This document shows, piece by piece, positions 50,128 through 59,823 of a stretch of DNA of 64,000 bases. The position numbers were made by a program, and so were the translations under genes. The stretch lies in contig NZ_JABDRI010000036.1 of NCBI RefSeq assembly GCF_013041805.1, forward strand, positions 53,521 through 117,520, in the 5' to 3' direction. Within the stretch, counting starts at the first letter, position 1. Every line of letters starts with the position of its first letter. The notes below the pieces were generated by a model. That model was not told the origin of the DNA and did not search any database. It saw only the letters and a program-made list of their open reading frames with translations. Source of the DNA: Lutibacter sp. (GTDB lineage Bacteria > Bacteroidota > Bacteroidia > Flavobacteriales > Flavobacteriaceae).

Positions 50128-52581
50128 ATGACGCGAAAACTCTTTTTTTTAACAGCTTTATTTATTATTTCCATCTCTAGTGTAAATTCTCAATCATTAA
50201 AATCACCTTCAGATTTTTTAGGTTATGAACTTGGATCTCGATTTACAAGACATCACAAAGTAGTTGAATATGTTACCTATTTGTCTGAAAATTCAACAAT
50301 GGTAGAATTACAGAAATATGGAGAAACCAATGAATATAGACCTTTATATCACGCATATGTGTCAACTGAAGAAAATATTAAAAATTTAGAATCTATTCAA
50401 ACAGATAATTTAAAAAGAACTGGTTTATTAGAAGGTGAATCAAATACTAACATTGCTGTAGTTTGGCTAAGTTACAACGTACACGGAAATGAGGCATCAA
50501 GTACTGAAGCTTCCATGCTTACGTTGTACACGTTAGTTATGGAAAAAAAAGAGTGGCTTAAAAATACAGTTGTTATTATTGACCCCTGCATTAACCCAGA
50601 TGGTAGAGATCGTTATGTGAATTGGTATAATGAAAATAAAAGTACACCTTATAATACAAATCCTGAAGCAACAGAGAATAATGAACCTTGGCCTAGAGGA
50701 CGAGCAAACCATTATTTGTTCGATTTAAACAGAGATTGGGCTTGGGCTTCACAGGTTGAATCACAACATCGTATAAAAGTTTACAATAGGTGGATGCCAC
50801 AAGTTCATGTTGATTTTCACGAGCAAGGATATAATAGTCCGTATTACTTTGCTCCTGCGGCTGAACCATTTCACGAAATAATTACAGATTGGCAGCGTGA
50901 TTTCCAGGTTGAAATTGGAAAAAATCACGCAAAGTATTTCGACAAAAATGGTTGGAAATATTTCACTAAAGAACGTTTTGATTTGCTGTATCCAAGCTAT
51001 GGAGATACCTACCCAACCTATATGGGAGCAATTGGAATGACCTATGAGCAAGCTGGCCAAAAAGGTTTAGGAATTGAAACTGAAAATGGTCAAGTACTTT
51101 CTTTAAAAGATAGAATTGCTCATCATTTTACTACTGGGCTATCAACTGTTGAAATTTCCTCAAAAAATGCAGCTAAATTAGTTGATGAATTTAAAGAGTA
51201 TTTCAGCAACTTTAATTTTCCTTATAAAAATTATGTTTTAAAAGGAGACAAAGATAAAATCGAAAAATTAACTAAGTTGTTAGATTTGCATGAAATAAAG
51301 TATTTTTATTCAAATACAGCCTCGGCTAAAGCTTACGACTATTATGATAATAGTACTAAGACTATCAAAATTTTTGAAGAAGATCTTATAATTCCAACAA
51401 ACCAACCTAAAGGAAAAATGGTTAAAGTTCTTTTTGAACAAGAAGCTAAACTTACATCTCCATTAACTTATGATATTACCGCCTGGAGTTTACCTTATGC
51501 TTTCGGTTTACGCGGTTTTGCAACTCAATCTGCACTATCCTCAAAAAGTATTGAAAGTGCTCAAACAAAAGTTGTAAGCACTGCTAACAAAAATTCATAT
51601 GCATATATTGCTAAATGGAATGAAGTTTCTGATGCTGCATTTTTAGGTGATTTGTTAGAAGCAGGTTTTAATGTACGATTTAGTGAAAAGAGTTTTTCAG
51701 TAAATAACAACAATTATAAAAGAGGTACATTAATTATTATGAGAGGAGAAAATACTCATATAGATTCTTTTGACAATAAAATTATTGAAATTGCAAACAA
51801 ACTTGAAAAAAAAATAGTTACTACTTCCACAGGTTTTGTTGAGAGTGGAAAAGATTTTGGCTCTTCGAATTACGAATTAATCTCAAATAAAAAAGTTGCT
51901 GCACTCGCTGGAGAAGGAACTGCATCATTAAGCTTTGGTGAAATTTGGCATTTCTTTGAGACGCAGTTAAAATATCCTCTTCACATAATTAATACGGCTA
52001 ATTTCAACCGAACAGATTTCACAAATTATGATGTACTAATTTTACCTAATGGATATAGAGCAAATGAAAGAGAGTTAAAAACATTAGCTTCATTTGCTTC
52101 TGACGGAGGAACCATCATTGCCGTTGGAAGTTCTTTAAATAGTTTTTCAGATAAAGAAGGATTTTCTTTAAAATCAAAAAAGGATGATGACGATGATGAA
52201 TCACAAAATTTAATTCCGTACGATCAAAGAACAAATGAATATATAAAGAATGCTATTACCGGTAGTATTTTTAAGAGTACTATTGATGCATCGCATCCTC
52301 TTGCTTTTGGATATACTAATGAATATTATAGTTTAAAAATGAGCTCAAGCTCTTATGAATTGTTAGATAGTGGATTTAATGTTGGGTATTTTGCAGAAAA
52401 CGCTACAAACGTCTCTGGATTTGCAGGTGAAAAAGCCCTAGAAAAAGTTCCTAATTCGTTACTTTTTGGAATTGAGAGAAAAGGTAGAGGGCAAGTTATT
52501 TATATGGTTGATAATCCTTTATTTAGATCTTTTTGGGAAAATGGGAAATTGTTTTTTGCGAATGCTATATTTCTAAATTAA
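50128..52581 (+). CDS. Secreted M14-family zinc carboxypeptidase
   Basis: An 817-residue exported metallopeptidase: signal peptide (MTRKLFFLTALFIISISSVNSQ) then an M14 catalytic domain at about 30-370. The zinc site is SYNVHGNEASS (His-x2-Glu) with VDFHEQGY, and the substrate/metal segment DPCINPDGRDRYVNW. The C-terminal 450 residues contain a glutamine-amidotransferase-like region (about 600-690, LPNGYRANERELKTLASF) of unclear role. It probably degrades exported peptides and forms a two-gene operon with the M24 peptidase 12 nt downstream. Confidence 0.9.
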   Translation: MTRKLFFLTALFIISISSVNSQSLKSPSDFLGYELGSRFTRHHKVVEYVTYLSENSTMVELQKYGETNEYRPLYHAYVSTEENIKNLESIQTDNLKRTGLLEGESNTNIAVVWLSYNVHGNEASSTEASMLTLYTLVMEKKEWLKNTVVIIDPCINPDGRDRYVNWYNENKSTPYNTNPEATENNEPWPRGRANHYLFDLNRDWAWASQVESQHRIKVYNRWMPQVHVDFHEQGYNSPYYFAPAAEPFHEIITDWQRDFQVEIGKNHAKYFDKNGWKYFTKERFDLLYPSYGDTYPTYMGAIGMTYEQAGQKGLGIETENGQVLSLKDRIAHHFTTGLSTVEISSKNAAKLVDEFKEYFSNFNFPYKNYVLKGDKDKIEKLTKLLDLHEIKYFYSNTASAKAYDYYDNSTKTIKIFEEDLIIPTNQPKGKMVKVLFEQEAKLTSPLTYDITAWSLPYAFGLRGFATQSALSSKSIESAQTKVVSTANKNSYAYIAKWNEVSDAAFLGDLLEAGFNVRFSEKSFSVNNNNYKRGTLIIMRGENTHIDSFDNKIIEIANKLEKKIVTTSTGFVESGKDFGSSNYELISNKKVAALAGEGTASLSFGEIWHFFETQLKYPLHIINTANFNRTDFTNYDVLILPNGYRANERELKTLASFASDGGTIIAVGSSLNSFSDKEGFSLKSKKDDDDDESQNLIPYDQRTNEYIKNAITGSIFKSTIDASHPLAFGYTNEYYSLKMSSSSYELLDSGFNVGYFAENATNVSGFAGEKALEKVPNSLLFGIERKGRGQVIYMVDNPLFRSFWENGKLFFANAIFLN

Positions 52582-52593
52582 ATACCTTCGATT

Positions 52594-53916
52594 ATGAAAT
52601 TAACAAGCATACTAATATTTTTATGTATTTGCTTATCAACAAATGCACAAATATTATCTGAAAAAGAACGATCAATATTGAAAGATGAAATTTTAGCGGA
52701 TAGGTTTGAAAACTTATTACCAGAGCTAATGGACGATACTGATATTGATATGTGGCTAGTAATTTCAAGAGAGTACAATGAAGATCCCGTAATTAAAACT
52801 ATGCTCCCTTCAACTTGGCTAAATGCTAGAAGAAGAACCATTTTAGTTTTTTATAGAAACAAAGCTGAAAATACAATTGAAAAATTAGCAGTTGCGAGGT
52901 ATGATGTTGGTAAAAACATTCAGTCTGCTTGGGACAAAGAAATGCAACCTAACCAATGGGAACGTTTAGTAGAAATTATTAAAGAAAGAAATCCTTCTAA
53001 AATTGGAATTAACACTTCTGAATATTTTGGTATAGCAGATGGATTGGTTCAAACAGATTATAAAGAGTTAATAGAAGCTTTACCTAAAGACTTAGAAACT
53101 AAATTAGTATCAGCTGAAAAATTGGCGATTGGCTGGATAGAAACAAGAACTCAAAAAGAAATGGATCTTTATAATATTCTTGTTTCCATAACTCACACTA
53201 TTATAAACGAAGCTTTTTCAAATAAAGTAATTCAACCTGGAAAAACTACAACCGATGATATTGTTTGGTGGATGCGACAAAAAGTAACAGATTTAGGACT
53301 TGATACTTGGTTTCACCCAACAGTTGATGTTCAAAGAACCGATGAGGAACTTAAAAGCCATATTTATTCTTTTTCAAAGGGTGAAAAGGCAAAAACTATA
53401 TTACCTGGGGATTTATTGCATTGCGATTTTGGGATTACATACATTGGTTTAAATACTGATTGTCAACAACATGCATATGTTCTTCATCAAGACGAAAAAA
53501 AAGTTCCTTCTTTTTTAAGTGATGCTTTTAAAAAAGGGAATAAAGTACAAGATTATTTTACAAATAATTTCAAAGAAGGTAAAACTGGAAACGAAATACT
53601 TTTAAAATCACTGGCCGATGCCAAAGCAGATGGACTTAGACCATCTATCTACACGCATCCTCTTGGACTTTACGGTCATAGTGCTGGAACAACTTTTGGA
53701 ATGTGGGATTCTCAAGATGGTGTTCCTGTAAATGGTGATTATCCACTGCATGTAAACACAGTATACGCTATAGAATTGAATACTACTGTTCATATTACAG
53801 AATGGAAAAAAGACATTCGTATTATGTTGGAAGAAGACGGTTTTTACGGTGAAAATGGCTTTAGGTATGTTAACGGTAGACAAGAATCAATAAAACCAAT
53901 TGATTGGTCTCATTAA
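52594..53916 (+). CDS. Secreted M24-family (Xaa-Pro) metallopeptidase
   Basis: A 440-residue exported peptidase: signal peptide (MKLTSILIFLCICLSTNAQ) followed by a creatinase-type N-terminal domain and the M24 'pita-bread' catalytic domain. Metal ligands are in HCDFGITYIGLNTDCQQHAY (two Asp), the His of THPLGLYGHSAG, the Glu in YAIELNT and the Glu pair in MLEEDGFYGENGF. It likely removes N-terminal residues before proline. It follows the M14 gene by 12 nt; the stop is one base from the stop of rimO. Confidence 0.9.
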   Translation: MKLTSILIFLCICLSTNAQILSEKERSILKDEILADRFENLLPELMDDTDIDMWLVISREYNEDPVIKTMLPSTWLNARRRTILVFYRNKAENTIEKLAVARYDVGKNIQSAWDKEMQPNQWERLVEIIKERNPSKIGINTSEYFGIADGLVQTDYKELIEALPKDLETKLVSAEKLAIGWIETRTQKEMDLYNILVSITHTIINEAFSNKVIQPGKTTTDDIVWWMRQKVTDLGLDTWFHPTVDVQRTDEELKSHIYSFSKGEKAKTILPGDLLHCDFGITYIGLNTDCQQHAYVLHQDEKKVPSFLSDAFKKGNKVQDYFTNNFKEGKTGNEILLKSLADAKADGLRPSIYTHPLGLYGHSAGTTFGMWDSQDGVPVNGDYPLHVNTVYAIELNTTVHITEWKKDIRIMLEEDGFYGENGFRYVNGRQESIKPIDWSH

Positions 53917-53917
53917 T

Positions 53918-55228
53918 TTAGACAGGTTCACCATACAAATCAAACTCAGTAGCCGACGTAATTTTGACATTCGCAAATTTTCCAACTTGTACATAATGTT
54001 TTGTCGCATCAATTAACACCTCATTATCAACGTCAGGAGAATCGAATTCCGTTCTACCTATAAATTGATTTCCATCTTTTCTATCGATTAAAACTTTAAA
54101 TATTTGATCAACTTTTTCTTGGTTTAATTCAAAAGAAATCTGGCTTTGTATATCCATTATTTCACTAACACGCTGCTGCTTAATTTCTTCAGGCACATCA
54201 TCTACTAAATTAGCGGCATGCGTATTTTCTTCATGTGAGTATGCAAACGCACCTAAACGCTCAAAACGCATTTCTTGTACCCATTCTTTTAATTCTTGAA
54301 AAGCTGATTCAGTTTCACCTGGATATCCAACAATTAAAGTAGTTCTAATTGCCATATTTGGAACCGATTTTCTAAACTCAGCAATTAAATTAGTTGTTTT
54401 TTCGTGAGAAGTTCCTCTTCGCATTGACTTTAAAATATCATCATTTATATGCTGCAAAGGAATATCTAAATAATTACAAACTTTTGCCTCATTATGTATT
54501 ACTTCTAAAACATCTAAAGGAAAACCTGTTGGAAAGGCATAGTGCAAACGAATCCACTCAACACCATCAATTTTTACTAATTCTTTTAATAAATCAGCTA
54601 AAGCTCTTCTTTTATAAATATCTAATCCATAATACGTTAAATCTTGCGCTATTAAAATTAATTCCTTAATCCCTTTCTTAGCAAGTTTTGTAGCTTCAAT
54701 AACCAGGCTTTCAATAGGCGTGGATACATGTTTTCCACGCATCAACGGAATTGCACAAAATGAACAAGGTCTATCACAACCTTCTGCAATTTTTAAATAG
54801 GCATAATGAGTTGGTGTTGTAGTTAAACGTTCCCCTATTAATTCATGCTTATAATCTGCATCTAAAACTTTTAATAAATTTGGTAAGTCATGAGTCCCAA
54901 AATATTCATCAACATTGGGAATTTCCTTTTCTAAATCTGGTTTATAACGTTCGCTTAAACAGCCTGAAACATACACTCTATCAACTTCACCTTCTTCCTT
55001 TTTATTCACATAATGCAAAATAGTATTGATAGATTCTTCCTTTGCATCACCAATAAAACCACAGGTATTTATAACAACTATATTTCCATCATCATTTTCA
55101 TCTTCATGAACAACTTGCTTATTATTCGCTTTCAATTGCCCCATTAAAACTTCACTATCGTATATGTTTTTGGAACATCCTAAAGTAACTACATTAATTT
55201 TGTTCTCTTTTTTTAATTTAGTACGCAC
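53918..55228 (-). CDS. rimO: Ribosomal protein S12 methylthiotransferase
   Basis: A 436-residue radical-SAM enzyme that methylthiolates Asp88-equivalent of ribosomal protein S12. N-terminal UPF0004 cysteines are in VVTLGCSKN, INTCGFI and VSGCLSERY; the radical-SAM Fe-S motif is CDRPCSFCAIPLMRG; a TRAM domain ends the protein. I chose the GTG at 55228 (RTKLKKENKINVV follows); the upstream in-frame TTG at 55258 lies inside the -7 box at 55256-55263 and so cannot be the translation start of that transcript. ftsY-proximal location is common in Bacteroidetes. Confidence 0.95.
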   Translation of the reverse strand: MRTKLKKENKINVVTLGCSKNIYDSEVLMGQLKANNKQVVHEDENDDGNIVVINTCGFIGDAKEESINTILHYVNKKEEGEVDRVYVSGCLSERYKPDLEKEIPNVDEYFGTHDLPNLLKVLDADYKHELIGERLTTTPTHYAYLKIAEGCDRPCSFCAIPLMRGKHVSTPIESLVIEATKLAKKGIKELILIAQDLTYYGLDIYKRRALADLLKELVKIDGVEWIRLHYAFPTGFPLDVLEVIHNEAKVCNYLDIPLQHINDDILKSMRRGTSHEKTTNLIAEFRKSVPNMAIRTTLIVGYPGETESAFQELKEWVQEMRFERLGAFAYSHEENTHAANLVDDVPEEIKQQRVSEIMDIQSQISFELNQEKVDQIFKVLIDRKDGNQFIGRTEFDSPDVDNEVLIDATKHYVQVGKFANVKITSATEFDLYGEPV

Positions 55229-55255
55229 ACTTTTAATTTTAAAAATTAATTTTGG

Positions 55256-55263
55256 CAAAAGTA
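55256..55263 (-). promoter_or_regulatory. -7 box of rimO
   Basis: TACTTTTG on the minus strand, an exact TAnnTTTG match, ends 27 nt before the GTG start at 55228. It decides between two possible starts. Confidence 0.6.
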
Positions 55264-55321
55264 ATCAAACCTTTTTGATTTGCGAGAGTCTTATTAACAT
55301 AACCATCTTTAAATAATAATC

Positions 55322-56383
55322 ATGAATAGTACTTTTTTGAAAATTTTAATCCTTAGCATATTGGTCTCTTGCTCTAAAAGTGAACCAATTATTGAGCCTG
55401 AAACTGATATCTATTTCCCACCTCTAACAGGCAATCTATGGGAAAAAACTTCAGTTGAAGAACTAGGATGGAATCAAAATCAGGTTCAGCAATTAATGAA
55501 TTATTTAGATGAAAATAATACAAAAGCTTTTATACTTTTACACCATGGGAAAATTGTTTTCGAAAATTATTTTAATGGTCATACTACTGATTCGCCATGG
55601 TATTGGGCAAGTGCAGGTAAAACATTGACTTCAATCATGGTAGGTATTGCTGAAGAAAATGGTTACCTAACTATTAATACTAAAGTTTCTGATTATTTAG
55701 GTGATGGATGGACAACTGCACCAATAGCTAAAGAAAATTTAATTACGTCAAAACATTTACTGTCGATGACATCTGGTTTAGATGATAGTTTTGGTGATAA
55801 TGTAGCTGCTGATAATTTAATGTATTTTACTGATGCAGGAACAAGATGGGCATATCATAATGTATATGTAAAACTTCAAAGTATCATTGAAGTCGCAACA
55901 CAACAATCGTTTGCTAACTTTTTTAATACACATTTAAAAGAAAAAACTGGAATTACAGGTACTTGGGTACAAACTGGAGATTTTAGTGTGTATTATAGTA
56001 CCGCAAGAAGCATGGCAAGATTTGGATTACTTGCTTTAAATAAAGGAACTTGGAACACAACTCCTATTGCAAATGAAACTTATTTCAACAATTCAATTAG
56101 CACCTCACAAACCATTAATAAATCTTATGGATATTTATGGTGGTTAAATGGAAAGGAAAGCTATCACTTACCACAAACACAACTAGAATTTCAAGAAGAA
56201 TTAATTCCAAATGCACCCAGCGATTTATTTTGTGCTTTGGGTAAAAATGATCAAAAAATTTATGTTGTACCAAGTAAAAACCTAGTCATAATTAGAATGG
56301 GAGAAAGTGCAGAAGATACCAACTTTGCACTTTCAAATTTTGATAATAATCTTTGGGAAAAGATAAATTTAATTATCAACTAA
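55322..56383 (+). CDS. Beta-lactamase-family serine hydrolase, lipoprotein
   Basis: A 353-residue exported protein with a lipoprotein signal (LVSC, Cys17). It has the class C serine hydrolase/esterase fold: the SxxK motif in WASAGKTLTS (Ser about 95), the tyrosine motif WAYHNVYVKL (YxN) and a C-terminal YGYLWWLNGKES. It may be a penicillin-binding-protein-like peptidase or an esterase; the target is unknown. It is divergent from rimO (starts 93 bp apart). Confidence 0.85.
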   Translation: MNSTFLKILILSILVSCSKSEPIIEPETDIYFPPLTGNLWEKTSVEELGWNQNQVQQLMNYLDENNTKAFILLHHGKIVFENYFNGHTTDSPWYWASAGKTLTSIMVGIAEENGYLTINTKVSDYLGDGWTTAPIAKENLITSKHLLSMTSGLDDSFGDNVAADNLMYFTDAGTRWAYHNVYVKLQSIIEVATQQSFANFFNTHLKEKTGITGTWVQTGDFSVYYSTARSMARFGLLALNKGTWNTTPIANETYFNNSISTSQTINKSYGYLWWLNGKESYHLPQTQLEFQEELIPNAPSDLFCALGKNDQKIYVVPSKNLVIIRMGESAEDTNFALSNFDNNLWEKINLIIN

Positions 56384-56405
56384 ACTCTAAATTGATTATT
56401 TTTCA

Positions 56406-58052
56406 CTAATAATTTTTAGGTTGTATTCTAACTTTAGTTAATTGCTCAAAAGCATATCCCAATTGCAATAAATTTTGTTCTTGAAAAGACGGTGCAATAA
56501 ACGTTAAACTTATTGGTTCTCCAGATTTTTGATAACCCATTGGTACTGTTAGACAAGGATATTTTGCAACAGCAGCAAAACCTGCATGGTAATTATTAAT
56601 AGATAAAATTGCATCTAAACCAAGTGAATCCATAGGTTTTTTAAAATAAGCAACTCCATTATCATGTAAATCTTGTTTTATTTTTTGAAATGCTTCCGTA
56701 GAAGTCGTATCACTTACAATTCCTTCAAATAATTGCTGTCCATAAGGTGCTCTTTTTAAAGAATCTTGAAGATTTAACTTAACAACATCTTCAACTGAAG
56801 AAATTAAAATTGTTGAATCAGCGTAATTTTTTAGATAATGAGGTAAATCGTTTTTCATATCTACACTTAACAATGTTCTAAACCCATTAAGATTTATTTG
56901 AGGCGGATCAAATTCAATAATTTCTCCTCCGGCTTCTTTAATGCTATTGACTGCAATTGAATAAATTGAGTCCGAAAGTAATTGCTTTATAACTCCAAAT
57001 CGTTTTCCTTTTAAGGTAGATTTTGTTAAATTTTGTAAATAATCCATACTCTGATCATTATTTACAGTAGAACTATCCAAGGCATCTTCTCCTGTCATTG
57101 CAGCCAAGAATATTGCATTATCAATAACACTTTTGGTCATTGGGCCAGGGGTATCTAATGTACTAGAAATTGGAACAATTCCTGTTCTACTTAATAAACC
57201 AATAGTAGGTTTTAATCCAACAACTGAATTTTTACTTGACGGCGATAAAATAGAACCTGAAGTTTCTGTACCAACAGCAGCAACCGCATAATTAGCAGCA
57301 ACACTTACGCCACTACCCGAACTAGATCCACCAGTTTCAAATATTTTCCTTCCGTATGGATTTAATGTTTGCCCTCCAATTGCACTATAGCCCACTGGAC
57401 AGCCACTACAAAAATAATAGGCCCATTCACTTAAATTTGCTTTCCCTAAAATAAGAGCTCCACTTTCTTCCAATTTTTTAACAATAAAAGCATCGCTAGT
57501 ATTGTTATTCTCTTTTAAAGCAAAAGCTCCAGCTGTTGTTGGCATACCGCTCGTATTTATATTATCCTTTAAAAGTATTGGCAAACCGTATAATGAATAG
57601 GAAGTATCATAAGGTCTATTTTTATCCTTTTCTCGTGCTTCTTCAACTACATTTGGATTTAATGAAATGATACTATGCAAGGCTAATTCATTTGTACTTT
57701 CAAATTTCCGAATTCTATATAAATAAAACAGTGTAATCTTTTCATAGGATAAAATACCATTTTCAACTGCCTCCTGAATTGAGGGAATATCTTTTTCAAT
57801 AATATATGGTTTAAAATTTTCATAATCCTTCTCTGAAAAATAAGCTAACTCCTCTTCGAATGGCTTAAAAACTTCATTCATATCTAAGTATTTAGACTGA
57901 ATTAGTTTTAATCGCATTCTTCTATTTTCATGATTTTGTTGCTCAATAATTTCAGATGTTTCATCATATGAGGTAAAAACAACAGGCAACTCTCTTTGCT
58001 TACAAGAAATTGTAAACGCTATAACGGCTAAAATAAGTACTAATTTTTTCAT
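56406..58052 (-). CDS. Amidase-signature hydrolase, lipoprotein
   Basis: A 548-residue predicted lipoprotein with signal ending ITISC (Cys17). The amidase signature is complete: catalytic Lys in LPILLKDNINTSG, GGSSSGSGVSVAANYAVAAV with the cis-Ser and the nucleophile in GTETSGSILSPSS. Length and the ~90-residue N-terminal helical extension are usual for exported Bacteroidetes amidases. It hydrolyses an amide bond of unknown substrate, probably in the envelope. A terminator separates it from ftsY. Confidence 0.9.
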   Translation of the reverse strand: MKKLVLILAVIAFTISCKQRELPVVFTSYDETSEIIEQQNHENRRMRLKLIQSKYLDMNEVFKPFEEELAYFSEKDYENFKPYIIEKDIPSIQEAVENGILSYEKITLFYLYRIRKFESTNELALHSIISLNPNVVEEAREKDKNRPYDTSYSLYGLPILLKDNINTSGMPTTAGAFALKENNNTSDAFIVKKLEESGALILGKANLSEWAYYFCSGCPVGYSAIGGQTLNPYGRKIFETGGSSSGSGVSVAANYAVAAVGTETSGSILSPSSKNSVVGLKPTIGLLSRTGIVPISSTLDTPGPMTKSVIDNAIFLAAMTGEDALDSSTVNNDQSMDYLQNLTKSTLKGKRFGVIKQLLSDSIYSIAVNSIKEAGGEIIEFDPPQINLNGFRTLLSVDMKNDLPHYLKNYADSTILISSVEDVVKLNLQDSLKRAPYGQQLFEGIVSDTTSTEAFQKIKQDLHDNGVAYFKKPMDSLGLDAILSINNYHAGFAAVAKYPCLTVPMGYQKSGEPISLTFIAPSFQEQNLLQLGYAFEQLTKVRIQPKNY

Positions 58053-58090
58053 TCTTCTAAATTTAAACTAGGGTCTAAAGATAAACAAAA

Positions 58091-58123
58091 AAACCTCTTT
58101 ATGTCCAGTTTATAAAGAGGTTT
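58091..58123 (-). terminator. Terminator after ftsY
   Basis: AAACCTCTTTAT, loop of 9 nt, ATAAAGAGGTTT form a 12-bp stem. On the minus strand it is followed by TTTTTTTG and sits 21 nt after the ftsY stop. Confidence 0.85.
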
Positions 58124-58143
58124 CATTTATATTTTATAATTTT

Positions 58144-59097
58144 CTATTTAAAAAAACTATCTACGAATTCAATTTTATTAAAAACTTGTAAATCATCGAT
58201 TCCTTCACCAACTCCAATATATTTAACCGGAATTTGAAACTGATCAGAAATACCAATTACAACCCCACCTTTAGCAGTACCGTCTAATTTTGTAACTGCT
58301 AAAGAGGTAACTTCTGTTGCGAGCGTGAATTGTTTTGCTTGTTCAAAAGCATTTTGACCAGTAGAACCATCTAAAACTAATAAAACCTCATGCGGAGCAT
58401 CATCTACAACTTTTTGCATAACACGTTTTATCTTTGTTAACTCATTCATTAAATTAACTTTATTATGTAGTCTTCCTGCCGTGTCAATAATTACAACATC
58501 TGCATCTTGTGCAACTGCTGATTTTAAGGTATCAAAAGCTACAGATGCAGGATCACTTCCCATTTCTTGCCTAACAATTGGAACGTCAACTCTATCTGCC
58601 CAAACTTGTAATTGATCAATTGCTGCGGCTCTGAACGTATCAGCCGCACCAAGAATAACTTTTTTCCCTGTCTTTTTAAATTGTGAGGCTAATTTTCCAA
58701 TAGTAGTTGTTTTGCCCACACCATTTACTCCAACAACCATAATAACATATGTTTTTTTTGTTGAAGGAACAGTAAAATCCGTTTCGTTACCAACATTTGT
58801 TTCTGCTAATAAACCTGCAATTTCTTGACGTAATATTGAATTTAACTCATCAGTACCTAAATATTTATCCTCTGCAACTCGCTGCTCAATTCTTTCTATA
58901 ATTTTTAAAGTTGTTTCTACACCTACATCAGAAGATACCAACACTTCCTCTAAGTTATCAAGAACATCATCATCAACTTTTGATTTTCCAGCTACTGCTT
59001 TGGATAATTTAGAAAAAAATGATGTTTTGCTTTTTTCTAGACCCTTATCTAAAGTTTCTTTTTTTTCTTTTGAAAATATTTTTTTAAATAAACTCAT
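58144..59097 (-). CDS. ftsY: Signal recognition particle receptor FtsY
   Basis: A 317-residue SRP GTPase that docks ribosome-nascent chains to the membrane with Ffh. The N-terminal A-domain is short and charged (KKIFSKEKKETLDKGLEKSK). The NG domain shows SKVDDDVLDNLEEVL, G1 GVNGVGKTTTIGKLA, GAADTFRAAAIDQLQVW, VIIDTAGR, TKLDGTAKGG and GVGEGIDDLQVF. It follows the rpmB-rpmG-DUF4295 genes, with a terminator between. Length and order are normal for this lineage. Confidence 0.96.
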   Translation of the reverse strand: MSLFKKIFSKEKKETLDKGLEKSKTSFFSKLSKAVAGKSKVDDDVLDNLEEVLVSSDVGVETTLKIIERIEQRVAEDKYLGTDELNSILRQEIAGLLAETNVGNETDFTVPSTKKTYVIMVVGVNGVGKTTTIGKLASQFKKTGKKVILGAADTFRAAAIDQLQVWADRVDVPIVRQEMGSDPASVAFDTLKSAVAQDADVVIIDTAGRLHNKVNLMNELTKIKRVMQKVVDDAPHEVLLVLDGSTGQNAFEQAKQFTLATEVTSLAVTKLDGTAKGGVVIGISDQFQIPVKYIGVGEGIDDLQVFNKIEFVDSFFK

Positions 59098-59132
59098 CTA
59101 TTTTAGATTAATGGTGTAAATATAAAAAGAAA

Positions 59133-59162
59133 AAAGCTACTCTCAATATTGAAAGTAGCTTT
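59133..59162 (-). terminator. Terminator after DUF4295
   Basis: AAAGCTACT-c-TCAATATTGA-a-AGTAGCTTT is a near-perfect hairpin (one mismatch) followed on the minus strand by T6C T5. It lies between the DUF4295 stop and the ftsY ATG. Confidence 0.8.
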
Positions 59163-59186
59163 AGTATTTATTTTAAAGAGCAAGAT

Positions 59187-59339
59187 TTATTTTTTGCTCA
59201 AAAAGTCTTTTACTGAAGATGGATCCATAATAGATTCTACAAATGTATAAGCCCCAGTTTTTGGAGACTTTACCATTTTAATAGCTTTGGTTAATCTTTT
59301 TGATCCTGTTTGTAACGATGCTACTGATTTCTTTGCCAT
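59187..59339 (-). CDS. DUF4295 ribosome-associated protein (50 aa)
   Basis: A 50-residue very basic protein, MAKKSVASLQTGSKRLTKAI at the start and VKDFLSKK at the end. It is the family that always follows rpmB-rpmG in Bacteroidetes, starting 9 nt after the rpmG stop, so co-transcription with ribosomal proteins is expected. From memory, a new 50S protein (bL38) was found in the Flavobacterium johnsoniae ribosome structure and I think this is that protein; I cannot confirm that here. Confidence 0.85.
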   Translation of the reverse strand: MAKKSVASLQTGSKRLTKAIKMVKSPKTGAYTFVESIMDPSSVKDFLSKK

Positions 59340-59348
59340 AATCCTATA

Positions 59349-59534
59349 TTATTTAATTTCTTTATGAACAGTCATTTTTTTCAAGATAGGATTGAATTTT
59401 TTAATTTCCATTCTATCAGGAGTATTCTTTTTATTCTTTGTGGTAATATATCTAGATGTACCTGGTTTTCCAGTTGCTTTGTGCTCTGTACATTCTAAAA
59501 TTACTTGGATTCTATTTCCTTTAGTCTTTGCCAT
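59349..59534 (-). CDS. rpmG: 50S ribosomal protein L33
   Basis: A 61-residue bL33: [20 protein letters not shown], then [20 protein letters not shown] and the C-terminal [10 protein letters not shown]. The cysteine pattern shows only one Cys (ECTEH), so it is a zinc-free (C-minus) form rather than the four-cysteine form. It sits 11 nt after rpmB and 9 nt before DUF4295 in one operon. Confidence 0.95.
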   Translation of the reverse strand: MAKTKGNRIQVILECTEHKATGKPGTSRYITTKNKKNTPDRMEIKKFNPILKKMTVHKEIK

Positions 59535-59545
59535 TTCCTAATATA

Positions 59546-59785
59546 TTATTTTTTTAAAAAACCCTTTTCTCTTGCTTCTTTAATAACAGCAGAAATTCCT
59601 AATTTATTAATATTCTTTAAAGCTGATGTAGCTACTTTTAAAGTTAGCCACTTATCTTCCTCAGGAATATAAAAACGTTTTTTAACTAAATTAACATCAA
59701 ATTTTCTTTTAGTTCTATTTAATGCGTGAGAAACGTTATTCCCAACCATTGCTTTTTTTCCAGTAAGTTCACAAACTCTTGACAT
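59546..59785 (-). CDS. rpmB: 50S ribosomal protein L28
   Basis: A 79-residue bL28: MSRVCELTGKKAMVGNNVSH, RTKRKFDVNLVKKRFYIPEE and a C-terminal NKLGISAVIKEAREKGFLKK. Only one Cys is present, so it is a zinc-independent form. It is the first gene of the rpmB-rpmG-DUF4295 operon, with the best promoter in this window: TTTG at 59852-59855, a 20-nt spacer and TAATTTTG at 59824-59831 on the minus strand. Confidence 0.95.
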   Translation of the reverse strand: MSRVCELTGKKAMVGNNVSHALNRTKRKFDVNLVKKRFYIPEEDKWLTLKVATSALKNINKLGISAVIKEAREKGFLKK

Positions 59786-59823
59786 AATTCTGTACCTTTT
59801 TAATGTATTCTCAAAACGAGATG

